Positions 25,592 through 36,743 of a DNA stretch of 64,000 nt are shown here, one piece after another; the first letter of the stretch is position 1, and each line of letters starts with the position of its first letter. The notes under the pieces were generated by a model. The model was not told the origin of the DNA. It did no database searches and saw only the letters and a list, made by a program, of their open reading frames with translations. Position numbers and translations under genes: made by a program. This DNA comes from Neptunicella marina. Lineage in GTDB: Bacteria; Pseudomonadota; Gammaproteobacteria; Enterobacterales; Alteromonadaceae. The DNA lies in contig NZ_JACNEP010000007.1 in the NCBI RefSeq assembly GCF_014270035.1, positions 1-64,000 on the forward strand, in the 5' to 3' direction.

Positions 25592-26866
25592 CTACTTCTT
25601 CGTCTTCAGCATTTCAATCAGTTGTGCTGTTGTCATACTGATTTGTGCTTGTTCTTCACGTAAATATTTAACAGTAACCTGCTGACTGTCGGCTTCACTT
25701 TCACCAATCAGTAATGCGATATCAGCACCACTGGCATCAGCACGTTTCATTTGTTTTTTAAAGTTACCACCACCGCAGTGGCTTAATACACGCAAATGCG
25801 GCAATTGATCACGTAATTGCTCTGCCACATTAACAGCAAATAACTCGGCGCTTTCACCCATTGCCGTAATATAAATATCTACCGGTTTAGGTACAGCTGA
25901 GGTCAGCTCCAGGGCTTCCAGCATTAACACTAAACGCTCCAGCCCCATGGCAAAACCCACTGCCGGCGTGGCTTTACCGCCTAACTGCTCTACCAGACCA
26001 TCGTAACGACCACCCGCACAAACTGTGCCCTGAGCACCCAAACTATCGGTGACCCATTCAAAGACAGTGCGATTGTAATAATCTAAACCACGCACCAATC
26101 TTGAATTAACCCGGTATTTGATACCCAGGTTGTCCAAACGTTCACACAAACCTGAAAAATGTTGTGCAGATTCGTCATCCAGATAATCCAGTAAGCTTGG
26201 CGCATCGGTAATTGCCGCTTGTACATCCGGGTTCTTGCTGTCAAGTACACGCAATGGATTGCTGGTCATACGACGCTTACAATCATCATCCAGTTTATCT
26301 TCCCGTGCTTGTAAATACTCAACAAGCGCGTCTTTGTAACGCGCGCGAGCTTCGTTTGAGCCCAGTGAGTTAAGCTCCAGAATAACATGGTCGCTTAAAC
26401 CTAACTGCTTCCACAAACGCGCGGTCAGCAATATGATTTCTGCGTCAATATCCGGGCCGTTTAAACCAAACACTTCCACACCAAACTGGTGGAACTGGCG
26501 ATAACGGCCTTTTTGAGGTCGTTCGTGACGGAACATAGGTCCCATGTACCACAAGCGCTGCTGCTGGTTATACAATAAACCATGCTGATTACCAGCTCGC
26601 ACGCAACAGGCGGTGCCTTCCGGGCGCAGCGTCAGACTATCGCCATTGCGATCGTCAAAGGTATACATTTCTTTTTCAACGATATCCGTGACTTCACCAA
26701 TAGAGCGTTTGAATAAATCTGTGCTCTCTACAATTGGCATACGGATTTCCTGATAACCATATTGGCTCATCAGGTGTCTGAGGTGGTTTTCCAGGTATTG
26801 CCACAATCCACTTTGTGATGGCAGACAATCGTTCATACCGCGGATTGCCTGAATTTGCTTACTCAC
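25592..26866 (-). CDS. hisS: Histidyl-tRNA synthetase
   Basis: The 424-residue class II synthetase charges tRNA-His. It starts [16 protein letters not shown] and shows motif 1 around [15 protein letters not shown]. Motif 2 is [17 protein letters not shown] and the histidine-specific loop [15 protein letters not shown] is present. The C-terminal anticodon-binding domain ([10 protein letters not shown]...) is complete. It follows ispG in the conserved block. Confidence 0.97.
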   Translation of the reverse strand: MSKQIQAIRGMNDCLPSQSGLWQYLENHLRHLMSQYGYQEIRMPIVESTDLFKRSIGEVTDIVEKEMYTFDDRNGDSLTLRPEGTACCVRAGNQHGLLYNQQQRLWYMGPMFRHERPQKGRYRQFHQFGVEVFGLNGPDIDAEIILLTARLWKQLGLSDHVILELNSLGSNEARARYKDALVEYLQAREDKLDDDCKRRMTSNPLRVLDSKNPDVQAAITDAPSLLDYLDDESAQHFSGLCERLDNLGIKYRVNSRLVRGLDYYNRTVFEWVTDSLGAQGTVCAGGRYDGLVEQLGGKATPAVGFAMGLERLVLMLEALELTSAVPKPVDIYITAMGESAELFAVNVAEQLRDQLPHLRVLSHCGGGNFKKQMKRADASGADIALLIGESEADSQQVTVKYLREEQAQISMTTAQLIEMLKTKK

Positions 26867-26924
26867 TACGACCTATCTCTGAAATTGTAAAGCCCGGCAT
26901 TATAGGTGCTTTGGGCTTGGTTGG

Positions 26925-28046
26925 CTATTGATCTATGGTGTTGATTGAAATTCGGCGTGATTCGTCCAACAAACTGGCTTTGGCACGAATTCGTTTTTCC
27001 AGCTGATCCACCAAATCATCGTTGGCTAAACGTTCTTTCTGACGTTTACCATCCACATAATATCCACTCATATTACGCGCCCCGGTTAAACCTAAATCCG
27101 ACACTTCGGCTTCTCCCGGACCATTGACCACGCAACCAATAATCGACACATCCATTGGCGTTAATACATCTTCCAGACGTTGCTCTAACTGATTAACGGT
27201 ATTGATCACATCAAATTCCTGACGTGAACAACTTGGACAAGCAATAAAATTAATGCCACGTGAGCGAATGCGCAGTGATTTTAAAATATCAAACCCGACT
27301 TTAATTTCTTCCACCGGATCGGCTGCTAATGAAATACGCAAGGTATCACCGATACCTTCAGCCAGTAACATGCCTAAACCCACAGAACTTTTCACGGCAC
27401 CGGCACGCAAACCACCGGCTTCAGTAATACCCAAATGCAGTGGCTGGTCAATTTCTTTGGCCAGTAAACGATATGCACCAACAGCTAAGAACACATCAGA
27501 TGCTTTTACACTGACTTTAAACTGGTCAAAATTCAGTCTGTCGAGAATATCCACGTGGCGCATGGCTGATTCAAGCAAGGCCTCAGGTGTAGGTTCACCA
27601 TATTTTTCCTGCAAATCACGTTCTAGTGAACCGCCATTTACCCCAATACGTATTGGAATATTTTTATCGCGTGCACAGTCCACTACTGAACGAATGCGTT
27701 CTTCATTACCGATATTACCAGGATTAATACGCAAACAATCCACGCCGTATTCAGCCACCTTAAGTGCGATACGATAATCAAAATGAATATCGGCAATCAG
27801 TGGAATATCCACCTGCTGGCGGATTAACTTAAAGGCTTCGGCCGCATCCATGGTTGGAACCGATACCCGAACAATTTCACCACCTACAGCCTGAATACGT
27901 TTAATTTGATTAACCGTTGCTTCAACATCAGTAGTGGGTGTATTGGTCATCGACTGCACGGCGATAGGTGCACCGTCACCAATCGGCACTTTACCCACAT
28001 TAATGCGGGTCGACTTGCGCCTTTTTATCGGGGATTCAGCAAACAT
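26925..28046 (-). CDS. ispG: 4-hydroxy-3-methylbut-2-enyl-diphosphate synthase
   Basis: The 373-residue iron-sulfur enzyme performs the seventh step of the MEP isoprenoid pathway. The TIM-barrel domain opens with [19 protein letters not shown]. The [4Fe-4S] cysteines are in [13 protein letters not shown] and [13 protein letters not shown]. It is preceded by rodZ with 2 bases between genes. Length is standard. Confidence 0.97.
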   Translation of the reverse strand: MFAESPIKRRKSTRINVGKVPIGDGAPIAVQSMTNTPTTDVEATVNQIKRIQAVGGEIVRVSVPTMDAAEAFKLIRQQVDIPLIADIHFDYRIALKVAEYGVDCLRINPGNIGNEERIRSVVDCARDKNIPIRIGVNGGSLERDLQEKYGEPTPEALLESAMRHVDILDRLNFDQFKVSVKASDVFLAVGAYRLLAKEIDQPLHLGITEAGGLRAGAVKSSVGLGMLLAEGIGDTLRISLAADPVEEIKVGFDILKSLRIRSRGINFIACPSCSRQEFDVINTVNQLEQRLEDVLTPMDVSIIGCVVNGPGEAEVSDLGLTGARNMSGYYVDGKRQKERLANDDLVDQLEKRIRAKASLLDESRRISINTIDQ

Positions 28047-28048
28047 GA

Positions 28049-29077
28049 TTAATCCTCTAACGGTAAGTTAAAGCGCGCGGTACGATTTTTAGGGAAGCGG
28101 GAGAGATCCACTTCTTCACCCGCATAGGAAATTTTAACCGCTTCAGGAATACCGACAGTCACTTCAAACGGCGGAATACCACTAACCGGCATAACACGTC
28201 CTTGAACTTTGATTCCATAGGCAATGGCCTCACCTGTGGCATCGACGATATTGATCCAGCAATCCTGTGAGAATTCAAAAACAAGTTGTACCGGATCAGC
28301 AAAATCATGCGCTTCAGTGGCTGTAAAATGTTGTACTCGTGGTTGTTCTTCTGCTTGTTCTACAGAATCATCAGCTACGATATTTTGTTCATTTTGCTCA
28401 ACTACGCTGGCCACATCTGTTTCTTCTATACCTGAGTTATCTTCTGACGGCACTTGTGTGTCAGCAGTCGTGTTATCAGCAACAGGCTGATCACTATCTT
28501 GCAATTCAGCCACACTATCGGCCTCAGTTTGAGGGTCTTGTTCAGACAGCGTCTGCTGTTGCTCTATTGCTTGTGGCTGGGTTGCACTGCCACTGTCTTC
28601 AGCCGTTTTTTCCTCTGCTTTGGTAGTCACATTTGAGCTGGTAGCGTTTAATTTAGCTGGCGCCACATCATCTGATTGCTGGAACCACCACATCACCGAC
28701 AACGCCACCAGAATAATAACAATCGCATATGTCACCAGCATCAGGCGATCATCGCTGGCCTGACGCGCAACCCGGCGTGAAAAGCTTTGTAATTTAGCCG
28801 GCTCTTTACTGGCACGATTAACCTGCTCAAAGGCATCCAGAACTTCGACTTCGGGTACTTTTACCAATTTGGCGTAGGTTTTCAGATATCCCTTAGTAAA
28901 GGTCAGAGAAATTTTACCATCATAAATGTCTGCTTCGATATCATCGATAATATGCTCACGCAGATTTAAACGCAGCGCGACCTGTGCGGTACTGAGCTGC
29001 ATCGCCTCACGCGCTTGTTTTAACAGTTGACCAGGAGTGACAATAGTTGCCTGTTCTAATTCTTGTTCTTCGTTCAT
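28049..29077 (-). CDS. rodZ: Cell shape protein RodZ
   Basis: RodZ links MreB filaments to the membrane and controls rod shape. The 342-residue protein has an N-terminal Xre-like helix-turn-helix (residues about 15-75, [19 protein letters not shown]). One transmembrane helix follows (about 112-132), then a long acidic, low-complexity periplasmic linker rich in Glu, Gln, Asp and Ser. A C-terminal DUF4115 domain starts near [20 protein letters not shown]. It sits between pilF and ispG as in many gammaproteobacteria. Confidence 0.95.
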   Translation of the reverse strand: MNEEQELEQATIVTPGQLLKQAREAMQLSTAQVALRLNLREHIIDDIEADIYDGKISLTFTKGYLKTYAKLVKVPEVEVLDAFEQVNRASKEPAKLQSFSRRVARQASDDRLMLVTYAIVIILVALSVMWWFQQSDDVAPAKLNATSSNVTTKAEEKTAEDSGSATQPQAIEQQQTLSEQDPQTEADSVAELQDSDQPVADNTTADTQVPSEDNSGIEETDVASVVEQNEQNIVADDSVEQAEEQPRVQHFTATEAHDFADPVQLVFEFSQDCWINIVDATGEAIAYGIKVQGRVMPVSGIPPFEVTVGIPEAVKISYAGEEVDLSRFPKNRTARFNLPLED

Positions 29078-29096
29078 TCTTACGACACTTAATGGT

Positions 29097-30179
29097 TTAT
29101 TCTGGTGCGCTAACGCGCAGTTTCATTTTGGGACGGATAGACCCGGCATCTTTGAGATGATTCCATTCAATCAATTTGTCCATGCGCACATTGTATTTCA
29201 AAGAAATACGGTAAAGATTCTCACCATCTGCCACCACGTGATAGGTTACATTGTCTCCGTCATCAGTTGACTTGGCGGATGTATCGTCACTGGCTGCCTG
29301 TTGCTCTTTACTAGGCTGTTGTTCTTCAATCACCTGACTAAAAGGTTTTGGCTGCCTTACCTGTGGCTGCTTTGGCTTAGTTGCGACAACAGCAGGTTCA
29401 GTTTTGTTCTGCAAAGATTGAATAAATTGTTTTGCATAGGGATGGCGTGGATACATTTGCACCAGCATTTTTCCATATGCTTGTGCGCGTTCAGGGTTGC
29501 CCAGCCCCGTTTCGATCTGCACCCAAAACCAGATGGTTTCAGCCGATACACTGCCAGCTTTTTCATAGTCCATCAGACGTTTTTTAGCTTCAGTCCAACG
29601 TTGTTGGTCAATCAACAACTGTATCAGCATCACAATCGATTTACTGCGGCTTGGATCATGTTTTAACGCACTTTCCAGATAACTTATCGTATCTTCCACC
29701 TGTCCATCATTTTGACTACATAAGGCAAGGTTTTCATACGTTTCTGCAGCACGAATGTAGTCGGGGGTATTAATTGCCTGCAAAAAGTACTTTTTCGCTT
29801 GCGGATATTTACCGGCCTGGCACAAAAACGCACCATAGCTATTGGCAATATCAGCATCATTTGGTTTAAGTTTTAACGCGGTTTGATAGGCTTGGTCAGC
29901 CAGGGCATTTTCACCCACATGCTGATAGTAATACCCCAGTCCCAGGTGAGTGTCGGCCAGTTTAGGCGCGAACTGCAATGCTTTATCCAGATTAAATTTG
30001 GCTTGTTTATAATTATCGTTTTTGAGGTAAGTTAACCCCAGCGAAATACGGGTTTTTGCGGCTTCAATATGATCGAAACCGTCTGATGACTTAAAAGCCG
30101 GCTCAGTTGGTTGGCTGGCACAGGCACTTAACAGGGCAATCGCAAAAACAAGTAAACACTGACGCATAACTCGAAACAT
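29097..30179 (-). CDS. pilF: PilF/PilW-like type IV pilus lipoprotein with C-terminal LysM
   Basis: This lipoprotein (lipobox LLSAC) has several TPR repeats between about residues 35 and 240, such as ADTHLGLGYYYQHVGENALA and ADIANSYGAFLCQAGKYPQA. They match PilF/PilW, which helps the PilQ secretin assemble. The usual family protein stops near 250 residues. This one continues with a Gln/Lys/Pro-rich linker and a C-terminal LysM domain (about 308-357, VTYHVVADGENLYRISLKYN) that could bind peptidoglycan. It sits between rlmN and rodZ in the conserved order. Confidence 0.9.
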   Translation of the reverse strand: MFRVMRQCLLVFAIALLSACASQPTEPAFKSSDGFDHIEAAKTRISLGLTYLKNDNYKQAKFNLDKALQFAPKLADTHLGLGYYYQHVGENALADQAYQTALKLKPNDADIANSYGAFLCQAGKYPQAKKYFLQAINTPDYIRAAETYENLALCSQNDGQVEDTISYLESALKHDPSRSKSIVMLIQLLIDQQRWTEAKKRLMDYEKAGSVSAETIWFWVQIETGLGNPERAQAYGKMLVQMYPRHPYAKQFIQSLQNKTEPAVVATKPKQPQVRQPKPFSQVIEEQQPSKEQQAASDDTSAKSTDDGDNVTYHVVADGENLYRISLKYNVRMDKLIEWNHLKDAGSIRPKMKLRVSAPE

Positions 30180-30191
30180 CCTTTTTTATAA

Positions 30192-31316
30192 TTAGTTTGC
30201 CATTTTTACTGAAATTGCTTCACCCTTCATCTGTTTTTTTAACATTCGTTTGGTTCGGTCAACCACATCACCCACTAACTGCCCACAAGCTGCATCTATA
30301 TCATCACCGCGAGTTTTACGCACCACCACGGTTAAACCGTACTCCATCAGTACTTTAGAAAAGCGATCAATACGCGAATTACTTGAACAGGTATAAGGTG
30401 AACCCGGGTAGGGGTTAAATGGAATAAGATTAATTTTACAGGGTGTTTCTTTTAACACTTTGGCTAACTGATGAGCCTGATCCATGCTGTCATTAATGCC
30501 GTTTAGCATCACGTATTCAACCGTCACTTTACCCTGATTCGCATTTGACTTAGCTAAATAACGACGAACGCCAGCAAGAAATTCTTCAATCGGATATTTT
30601 TTATTAATTGGCACAATTTCATCGCGCAACTCATTGGTGGGTGCGTGTAACGAAATCGCCAGTGCCACATCAATTTGATCACCTAACATATCTAATGCAG
30701 GTACAACCCCCGAAGTACTTAAGGTCACGCGACGTTTCGATAAACCAAAACCAAAGTCATCCAGCATAATATCCATCGCTGGAACCACGTTTTTCATGTT
30801 AAGCAAGGGTTCGCCCATACCCATCATTACGACATTGGTAATAGGACGTTTAGAGGTATCTTTAGATAATCCAATTGCTTTGGCCACACGCCAAACCTGA
30901 CCAATAATTTCTGCCACCGATAAATTACGGTTAAAGCCCTGTTGTGCGGTTGAGCAAAAAGTACATTCCAGTGCGCAACCTACTTGTGAGGACACACACA
31001 GGGTTGCGCGGTCACTTTCCGGGATCCACACTGTTTCCACTTCCTGACCACCATCAAGTCTTAATGCAAATTTAATGGTGCCGTCGGAGGCATTTTGTTG
31101 CACAGCAATCTCTGGGGCACGGATTTCACAGTTAGCCATCAACTTAGCACGCAGTGCTTTGTTGATATTGCTCATTTGTTCAAAATCATCACAGCCATGC
31201 TGATATATCCATTTCATCAGCTGATCAGCACGAAATGGCTTCTCACCGATTGAAGCGAAATAATCACGCAATCCCTGCCGATTAAAATTTAACAGGTTGA
31301 CTTTTGATTCTGACAT
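30192..31316 (-). CDS. rlmN: Dual-specificity 23S rRNA/tRNA methyltransferase RlmN
   Basis: RlmN is a radical SAM enzyme that methylates C2 of A2503 in 23S rRNA and A37 in some tRNAs. The 374-residue protein has the CX3CX2C cluster motif in [15 protein letters not shown]. Also present are the [16 protein letters not shown]-binding stretch and the C-terminal catalytic cysteine in DIDAACGQL. It leads the pilF-rodZ block. Length and order match the family. Confidence 0.96.
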   Translation of the reverse strand: MSESKVNLLNFNRQGLRDYFASIGEKPFRADQLMKWIYQHGCDDFEQMSNINKALRAKLMANCEIRAPEIAVQQNASDGTIKFALRLDGGQEVETVWIPESDRATLCVSSQVGCALECTFCSTAQQGFNRNLSVAEIIGQVWRVAKAIGLSKDTSKRPITNVVMMGMGEPLLNMKNVVPAMDIMLDDFGFGLSKRRVTLSTSGVVPALDMLGDQIDVALAISLHAPTNELRDEIVPINKKYPIEEFLAGVRRYLAKSNANQGKVTVEYVMLNGINDSMDQAHQLAKVLKETPCKINLIPFNPYPGSPYTCSSNSRIDRFSKVLMEYGLTVVVRKTRGDDIDAACGQLVGDVVDRTKRMLKKQMKGEAISVKMAN

Positions 31317-31400
31317 TAATGGGTCCGTTTAAAAATGAATGTGACTATTGTAGGTTTTTTAATGGTTAAAGTTAACCACGAACCTAAGGTTTAAATACAC

Positions 31401-31423
31401 AAAAGGGGCTGAACGCCCCTTTT
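31401..31423 (-). terminator. Rho-independent terminator after ndk
   Basis: AAAAGGGGC and GCCCCTTTT form a perfect 9-bp stem around TGAAC, about 20 bases beyond the ndk stop. The flanking T/A runs would allow action in either direction. Confidence 0.85.
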
Positions 31424-31444
31424 ATTTGTTCTGCAGCGTCGGGC

Positions 31445-31876
31445 TTAGCGAGTGCGAGAACACACTTCTTCGTCAGAGAAGAAATATGCGATTTCGCGAG
31501 CCGCTGATTCCGGCGCATCTGAACCGTGAACAGCGTTCTCGTCGATAGACGCAGCGTAGTCAGAACGTAAAGTACCGGCTAATGCGTCAGCTGGGTTAGT
31601 TGCGCCCATGATTTCGCGGTTTTTAGCAACAGCATTTTCACCTTCTAACACCTGAACCATTACTGGGCCAGAGGTCATGAATTCAACTAAAGCGCCAAAG
31701 AAAGGACGCTCTTTGTGTTCTGCATAGAAGCCTTCAGCTTGCTGCTGGCTTAAGTGAATCATTTTTGCTGCAACAATGCGCAGACCTGCAGATTCGAAAC
31801 GATTGTAAATAGCACCGATTACGTTTTTAGCTACCGCATCAGGCTTAATAATGGAAAAAGTGCGTTCTAACGCCAT
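31445..31876 (-). CDS. ndk: Nucleoside diphosphate kinase
   Basis: The enzyme of about 143 residues balances nucleoside triphosphate pools. The active-site histidine is in [12 protein letters not shown]. The N-terminal [12 protein letters not shown] and [16 protein letters not shown] segments are diagnostic. ATG 31876 (MALERTF) is the family start; the five extra codons upstream are not typical. A TATAAT-like -10 lies on the minus strand at 31922-31927. Confidence 0.95.
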   Translation of the reverse strand: MALERTFSIIKPDAVAKNVIGAIYNRFESAGLRIVAAKMIHLSQQQAEGFYAEHKERPFFGALVEFMTSGPVMVQVLEGENAVAKNREIMGATNPADALAGTLRSDYAASIDENAVHGSDAPESAAREIAYFFSDEEVCSRTR

Positions 31877-32096
31877 GTTAAATCTCTCCAAACAATTTGG
31901 TACGTGTTCAATTTCGCGCGGATTATACGTAAAAGCATGGTGAATAACTAATTTTTCCTGTGATTTTTAAAATTGTTCATAAAACGTTCACGAACAAACA
32001 GCAAAAACGCTAGAATCACAGTGATTTATGGGGTTAGACAATCTAATTTTTCGGGTGTATAACTATTATAAACTCAATCATTAATAGATTTTAACA

Positions 32097-33050
32097 ATGA
32101 TAAAAATTCGTGACCTCGAATACCTTAATGCACTGGCCACCTATAAACATTTTGGTCATGCCGCAGAAGCCTGTCATGTGAGTCAGCCAACTTTGAGTGG
32201 GCAGTTAATGAAGCTCGAAGAACAACTCGGACTGCAACTGATTGAGCGCCATCGTCGCAATGTGATGTTAACCCCTGCGGGTGAGCAATTAATCAAAGAT
32301 GCGCGCCAGGTATTAAAGGCAATGAAAAATTTCGAAGAATCTGCCAAAGCACTGCTTGATCCGCTGGCCGGCGATATTCATATGGGACTGATCCCGACAC
32401 TGGCCCCCTACTTATTGCCGCTCATTATGGAAAACCTCAATAAAGAGCTGCCAAGAATCAATTTCTACCTACACGAAAATAAAACCGAAGTACTGCTAAA
32501 CGAGCTGAACAGTGGCAAACTGGATTTTCTGGTATTGCCGTGGCTGGATGATATGAACGCGTTTGAACGTTACGATTTGTTTGAAGAACCTTTATTGCTG
32601 GCCGTACATCCGAACCACCCTATGGCTAAAAACGACACCGTAACCATTAAGGCTTTAGAAGGACAGCAAATATTAACCCTTGAAGACGGACATTGTTTGC
32701 GTGATCAGGCGATGGACTACTGTTTTACCGCCGGCGCAAATGAAGACCATCGTTTTCAGGCCACGAGTTTAGAAACACTGCGCCATATGGTTGCCAGCAA
32801 TCGCGGTATTACCTTATTACCTGAGTTGGCCACATTAAATGTCGCAGCCAGCAACAGTATTAAATACATTCGTTTTGCTGAACCACAACCTTTCAGACAA
32901 ATTTCACTGGTTATTCGTCCTAATTATTCACGCATGCAAAGTATTCGTGAAATAGCAGGATCGATCAGGCAATCAGTAAAACAAATACTCACAACCCAGA
33001 GCGTGTTGAACTTTGCTGTAGAAAACCAAACACATAACAAAGGTCAATAA
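32097..33050 (+). CDS. oxyR: Hydrogen peroxide sensor OxyR
   Basis: The 317-residue LysR-type regulator activates peroxide defence genes. The helix-turn-helix (HAAEACHVSQPTLSGQLMKL) is at 21-40. Redox cysteines 200 and 209 in DGHCLRDQAMDYCF match Cys199 and Cys208 of E. coli OxyR, including spacing. It is monocistronic and divergent from ndk. No catalase or ahpC gene is adjacent. Confidence 0.94.
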   Translation: MIKIRDLEYLNALATYKHFGHAAEACHVSQPTLSGQLMKLEEQLGLQLIERHRRNVMLTPAGEQLIKDARQVLKAMKNFEESAKALLDPLAGDIHMGLIPTLAPYLLPLIMENLNKELPRINFYLHENKTEVLLNELNSGKLDFLVLPWLDDMNAFERYDLFEEPLLLAVHPNHPMAKNDTVTIKALEGQQILTLEDGHCLRDQAMDYCFTAGANEDHRFQATSLETLRHMVASNRGITLLPELATLNVAASNSIKYIRFAEPQPFRQISLVIRPNYSRMQSIREIAGSIRQSVKQILTTQSVLNFAVENQTHNKGQ

Positions 33051-33147
33051 TATATAGCTAGCCAGTATAAAATGGCAGAACCTGGGTGATTGATTCAATC
33101 TCAAACGCCCCCATCTGAAGACTACAACCTGTTTAACTTAAGTCGTT

Positions 33148-34128
33148 ATGATCCCACTTTCTGTTTTAGACCTGGCACCAATTACTGAAAATCATTCACT
33201 GTCTGACACTATCGAACATAGTCGCCAGCTGGCGATTGCAGCCGAACAACATAATTATCAACGATTCTGGTTAGCTGAACATCACGGTATGCGCGGTGTG
33301 GCTAGCTCAGCAACGGCGCTGATGATAAGTCAGGTGGGCGCTGTGACTAAAAAGATTCGTATTGGCGCGGGTGGTATTATGCTGCCGAATCATCCTCCAT
33401 TAGTTATTGCTGAACAATTCGGTACCCTGGAAGCCTTGTTTCCCGGACGGGTTGATTTGGGTTTGGGCCGCGCACCGGGTAGTGATATGGCGACAATCCG
33501 CGCGCTACGACGTGATATGCATAGTCAGGTTGACACTTATCCTGACGATATTCGTGAGTTACAGCGTTACCTGGCGGAAGAACAGGCTAACCAACAAGTC
33601 ATTGCGATGCCAGGCCAAAATAGCAAGGTGCCCTTGTGGTTATTAGGTTCAAGTTTGTACAGCGCTCAACAAGCGGCCAGAATGGGTTTACCCTTTGCGT
33701 TTGCTTCTCATTTTGCTCCCGACATGCTGCAGGATGCGATTAGCCTGTATCGCTCGCAATTCGTTCCTTCAGCGCAACAGGACAAACCCTATGTGATTGG
33801 TGGTGTCATGGCTGTGGTAGCGGATTCTGATGAAGAAGCAGAATTCTTATCCAGTTCCATTAAACAACAGTTTGTTAATTTACAACGCGGAGACAATAAA
33901 CCTTTCTCTGCGCCTGTTGCCGACATCAATTCAGTCGCGGCACCGCATGAATTGCACAGAGTGAATCACACACTCAAATTTTCATTGATTGGCGATAAAG
34001 CTAAAGTAAAAGATAAGTTGGAACGTTTTGTTAAAGCGACCGGTGTTGACGAAGTTATCGCGTCTTTTCCACTGTATGATATTGAAAAACGCTTAAACAG
34101 CCTGCGCTTATTGGCAGACTGTCAATAA
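33148..34128 (+). CDS. LLM class flavin-dependent oxidoreductase
   Basis: The 326-residue protein is a bacterial luciferase-like monooxygenase of the MsnO8 type. Features are the N-terminal strand [27 protein letters not shown], and [25 protein letters not shown]. The [16 protein letters not shown] segment is also a family mark. It would use reduced FMN and oxygen on an unknown substrate. It is a single gene downstream of oxyR, with 97 bases between them. Confidence 0.9.
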   Translation: MIPLSVLDLAPITENHSLSDTIEHSRQLAIAAEQHNYQRFWLAEHHGMRGVASSATALMISQVGAVTKKIRIGAGGIMLPNHPPLVIAEQFGTLEALFPGRVDLGLGRAPGSDMATIRALRRDMHSQVDTYPDDIRELQRYLAEEQANQQVIAMPGQNSKVPLWLLGSSLYSAQQAARMGLPFAFASHFAPDMLQDAISLYRSQFVPSAQQDKPYVIGGVMAVVADSDEEAEFLSSSIKQQFVNLQRGDNKPFSAPVADINSVAAPHELHRVNHTLKFSLIGDKAKVKDKLERFVKATGVDEVIASFPLYDIEKRLNSLRLLADCQ

Positions 34129-34154
34129 CGTTAAACCTTGGGTTAACTTGTGAA

Positions 34155-35813
34155 TCAACTCGCCTGCTTATGCGGGTGAGATGATTCTCCCTGTTTAAGT
34201 CCGTCTTCTGTTTCTTCAACAAACTCTTTTGGGAAAAAACTATCCGCCACGGATTCTTTCATTGCCTGCTCGAACTTATGTGGTACATCGCCATTTAATA
34301 AACTGCCAGTTCGCAGATTAGTGTAGATTTCGTCATAGCGGCGCACTTCAGTCTGGGTGATACGGCGGAAAATATGTGAACGATTTAAATGTTCAGAGTG
34401 ACGTAAACCAGCTGAAGCAATAATTTCCATCACGGCTTTGACTGTCTCACGCTGATAACGAGCGACCCGCTCAGCTTTATCTTCCACCACCAGCCCCCGA
34501 ATTAATTTAGGATCTTGCGTTGCGATACCTGTGGGGCATTTATTGGTATTGCACACCAAGGACTGTACACAGCCCAATGCCACCATCATGCCACGCGCGC
34601 TGTTACACATATCAGCCCCCAGCGCCAGATTCTTCACTAAATGAAATCCGCTAAACACCTTGCCGCTGGCAATAATTCTAATGTCTTTACGCAAATCAAA
34701 ACCAGTCAAAGCATCATGTACAAATGCCAACGCTTCGGTTAATGGCATGCCAACAGAATTGGAATATTCGAGCGGTGCCGCACCGGTTCCACCTTCTCCA
34801 CCATCAACAGTAATGAAATCAGGTTTAATACCCGTTTTGACCATGGCTTTACACACTGCTACAAACTCACTCATTCGGCCAATACACAGCTTGAATCCTA
34901 CTGGTTTTCCACCGGACAGCTCTCTTAACTGAGCAATAAAATGCATCATCTCAATGGGCGTACTAAATGCACTATGTCCCGGTGGTGAATTAACCTGAGT
35001 ACCTTGTTCAACCAAACGAATTCGGGCAATTTCTGCGGTATTTTTATCGGCCGGCAAAATCCCCCCATGGCCAGGTTTAGCCCCCTGCGAGAGTTTGATT
35101 TCAATCATTTTAATCGAATTCTGTGACGCCACCCTGGCAAAATTATCGGGACTGAAATGACCGTCATTATCACGACAACCAAAATAGCCGGTACCAATTT
35201 GCCACACCAGATCGCCACCGTGCTCCAAATGATAAGGGCTCACGCTGCCTTCACCGGTATTATGGTAAAACTCCCCTAACATCGCGGCCTTATTTAATGC
35301 GCGGATGGCATTGTTACTTAACGCCCCAAAACTCATAGCTGAAATATTTAAAATCGCGGCGCTGTAAGGTTGTTTACAATCCGGACCACCCACGACAATG
35401 CGAGCTTCGTTATGATGTGACTCATGATGTTTAGCCGCAATAGAATGCCCTATCCATTCATACCCCACTGCATGGGTATCCAGTTTAGTACCATAAGGGT
35501 TGGAATCGAGACTGCCTTTGGCACGCTGATAAATGAGGGTACGAAACATGCGGCTGATAGGCACGCCGTCAGTTTCGGACTCAAAAAAATACTGACGCAC
35601 AAACGGACGGAAAAACTCCATGACCCAACGTCCGCGACCAACAATGGGAAAATTACGCCAAAGCGTATGTGAAGACTGGACTAAATCATAAAGTCCCATC
35701 ACAGACAGAGGCAATAAGATAAGTAGCGCCCACCACGCTCCCGGCCAAATGCTCATTGCCGTAACAACACTAAGCACAGTCAGCAGCAATACCACCACTA
35801 ACACTCTGTACAT
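34155..35813 (-). CDS. FMN-binding glutamate synthase family protein, membrane-anchored
   Basis: The 552-residue protein has a hydrophobic N-terminus with two helices (about residues 3-45). A GltB-like FMN-binding synthase domain follows. The domain marks are ILNISAMSFGALSNNAIRALN, GAKPGHGGILPADKN and ITVDGGEGGTGAAPLEYSN. The cysteine cluster CNTNKCPTGIATQ resembles the [3Fe-4S] site of glutamate synthase. It lacks the glutaminase domain, so it is not a complete GltB; its electron donor and substrate are unknown. Confidence 0.88.
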   Translation of the reverse strand: MYRVLVVVLLLTVLSVVTAMSIWPGAWWALLILLPLSVMGLYDLVQSSHTLWRNFPIVGRGRWVMEFFRPFVRQYFFESETDGVPISRMFRTLIYQRAKGSLDSNPYGTKLDTHAVGYEWIGHSIAAKHHESHHNEARIVVGGPDCKQPYSAAILNISAMSFGALSNNAIRALNKAAMLGEFYHNTGEGSVSPYHLEHGGDLVWQIGTGYFGCRDNDGHFSPDNFARVASQNSIKMIEIKLSQGAKPGHGGILPADKNTAEIARIRLVEQGTQVNSPPGHSAFSTPIEMMHFIAQLRELSGGKPVGFKLCIGRMSEFVAVCKAMVKTGIKPDFITVDGGEGGTGAAPLEYSNSVGMPLTEALAFVHDALTGFDLRKDIRIIASGKVFSGFHLVKNLALGADMCNSARGMMVALGCVQSLVCNTNKCPTGIATQDPKLIRGLVVEDKAERVARYQRETVKAVMEIIASAGLRHSEHLNRSHIFRRITQTEVRRYDEIYTNLRTGSLLNGDVPHKFEQAMKESVADSFFPKEFVEETEDGLKQGESSHPHKQAS

Positions 35814-35943
35814 ATTTCCCCCAATGTTTTAGTTAGTTATTCGCGCCTTTCAGATAAGGTACGTTTCGCGCTTAAAAGTTTCAAATTCTGTTACGTTTGA
35901 TAACAAGTTCTCACTAGTTGATCCAGTGTTACATTTAGCAAAA

Positions 35944-35956
35944 CGCTAGGCTAGCG
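35944..35956 (+). promoter_or_regulatory. Palindrome upstream of the lipoprotein gene
   Basis: CGCTAGGCTAGCG is a 6-1-6 perfect inverted repeat, 29 bases before the lipoprotein ATG. It could be an operator or part of a promoter; nothing else supports it. Confidence 0.3.
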
Positions 35957-35985
35957 GTGTTAAATAACCAAAACGGGAAACAACG

Positions 35986-36687
35986 ATGAAATACCCTCTG
36001 CTTAGCCTTGTGTGCATCAGCTTATTAAGCGCGTGTGGATCCGATATTGTGGTACTGGCCCCGGATGGACCGCAAACCATTACGTTTGACTTTGATACAG
36101 GCAAACAAGGATGGCAAGCCGCTTATTCAGATTACCCAACAGACAATGCCGACATTTATGAACTGTCATCTGGCATCCTAAGCCTGCCAGACGACACAAC
36201 GCATAACGGATTTTTTATGTCGGGCATGAATCGCAGCGACGATTTGTTCATGTATTTAAAAGCACGATTCACTGGTTTTGAACCTCTTACCCGATACACT
36301 GCCAATGTTGATATGACAATTTACTCCAACGCAGGTGACGATTGCTTTGGCGTAGGTGGCGCTCCGGGCAGTTCTGTTTATCTAAAATTTGGTTATGCCG
36401 AGACTGAACCGAAACAGGACGATTACTATCTTAACGTTGATAAAGGTAATCAAAGTAATGGAGGTGCAAACGCCAACGTTATAGGTGATATGGTAATTGA
36501 AGGATTGCCATGTGAAGGCACAGAGTTTTCCAGTAAAACGATCAAAACCACTGAAGAAAACCAGCTAGAATTCACCTCTGCTGCGGACGGTAGCATCTGG
36601 TTTTTTATTGGTACTGACTCAGGTTACGAAGGTCGTACTGATGTGTATTACGATAAAATATCCATCACGGTACAACCTGCAATTTAG
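35986..36687 (+). CDS. Hypothetical lipoprotein, 233 residues
   Basis: I do not recognise the family. The lipobox LLSAC is at residues 13-17. The mature part is beta-rich and resembles a carbohydrate-binding-type jelly roll (ITFDFDTGKQGWQAAYSDYP near the start, IWFFIGTDSGYEGRTDVYYD near the end). Two cysteines (DDCFGVGG and LPCEGTE) may form a disulfide. It is monocistronic, between the divergent GltB-like gene and a terminator. Confidence 0.7.
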   Translation: MKYPLLSLVCISLLSACGSDIVVLAPDGPQTITFDFDTGKQGWQAAYSDYPTDNADIYELSSGILSLPDDTTHNGFFMSGMNRSDDLFMYLKARFTGFEPLTRYTANVDMTIYSNAGDDCFGVGGAPGSSVYLKFGYAETEPKQDDYYLNVDKGNQSNGGANANVIGDMVIEGLPCEGTEFSSKTIKTTEENQLEFTSAADGSIWFFIGTDSGYEGRTDVYYDKISITVQPAI

Positions 36688-36710
36688 CTACTTTCTATCA
36701 CTTGACATAT

Positions 36711-36743
36711 AAAAAGGGTTTTAATGGATAAAACCCTTTTTTT
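36711..36743 (+). terminator. Rho-independent terminator
   Basis: AAAAAGGGTTTTA pairs with TAAAACCCTTTTT around ATGGA, and further T residues follow. It ends the lipoprotein transcript. Confidence 0.9.
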
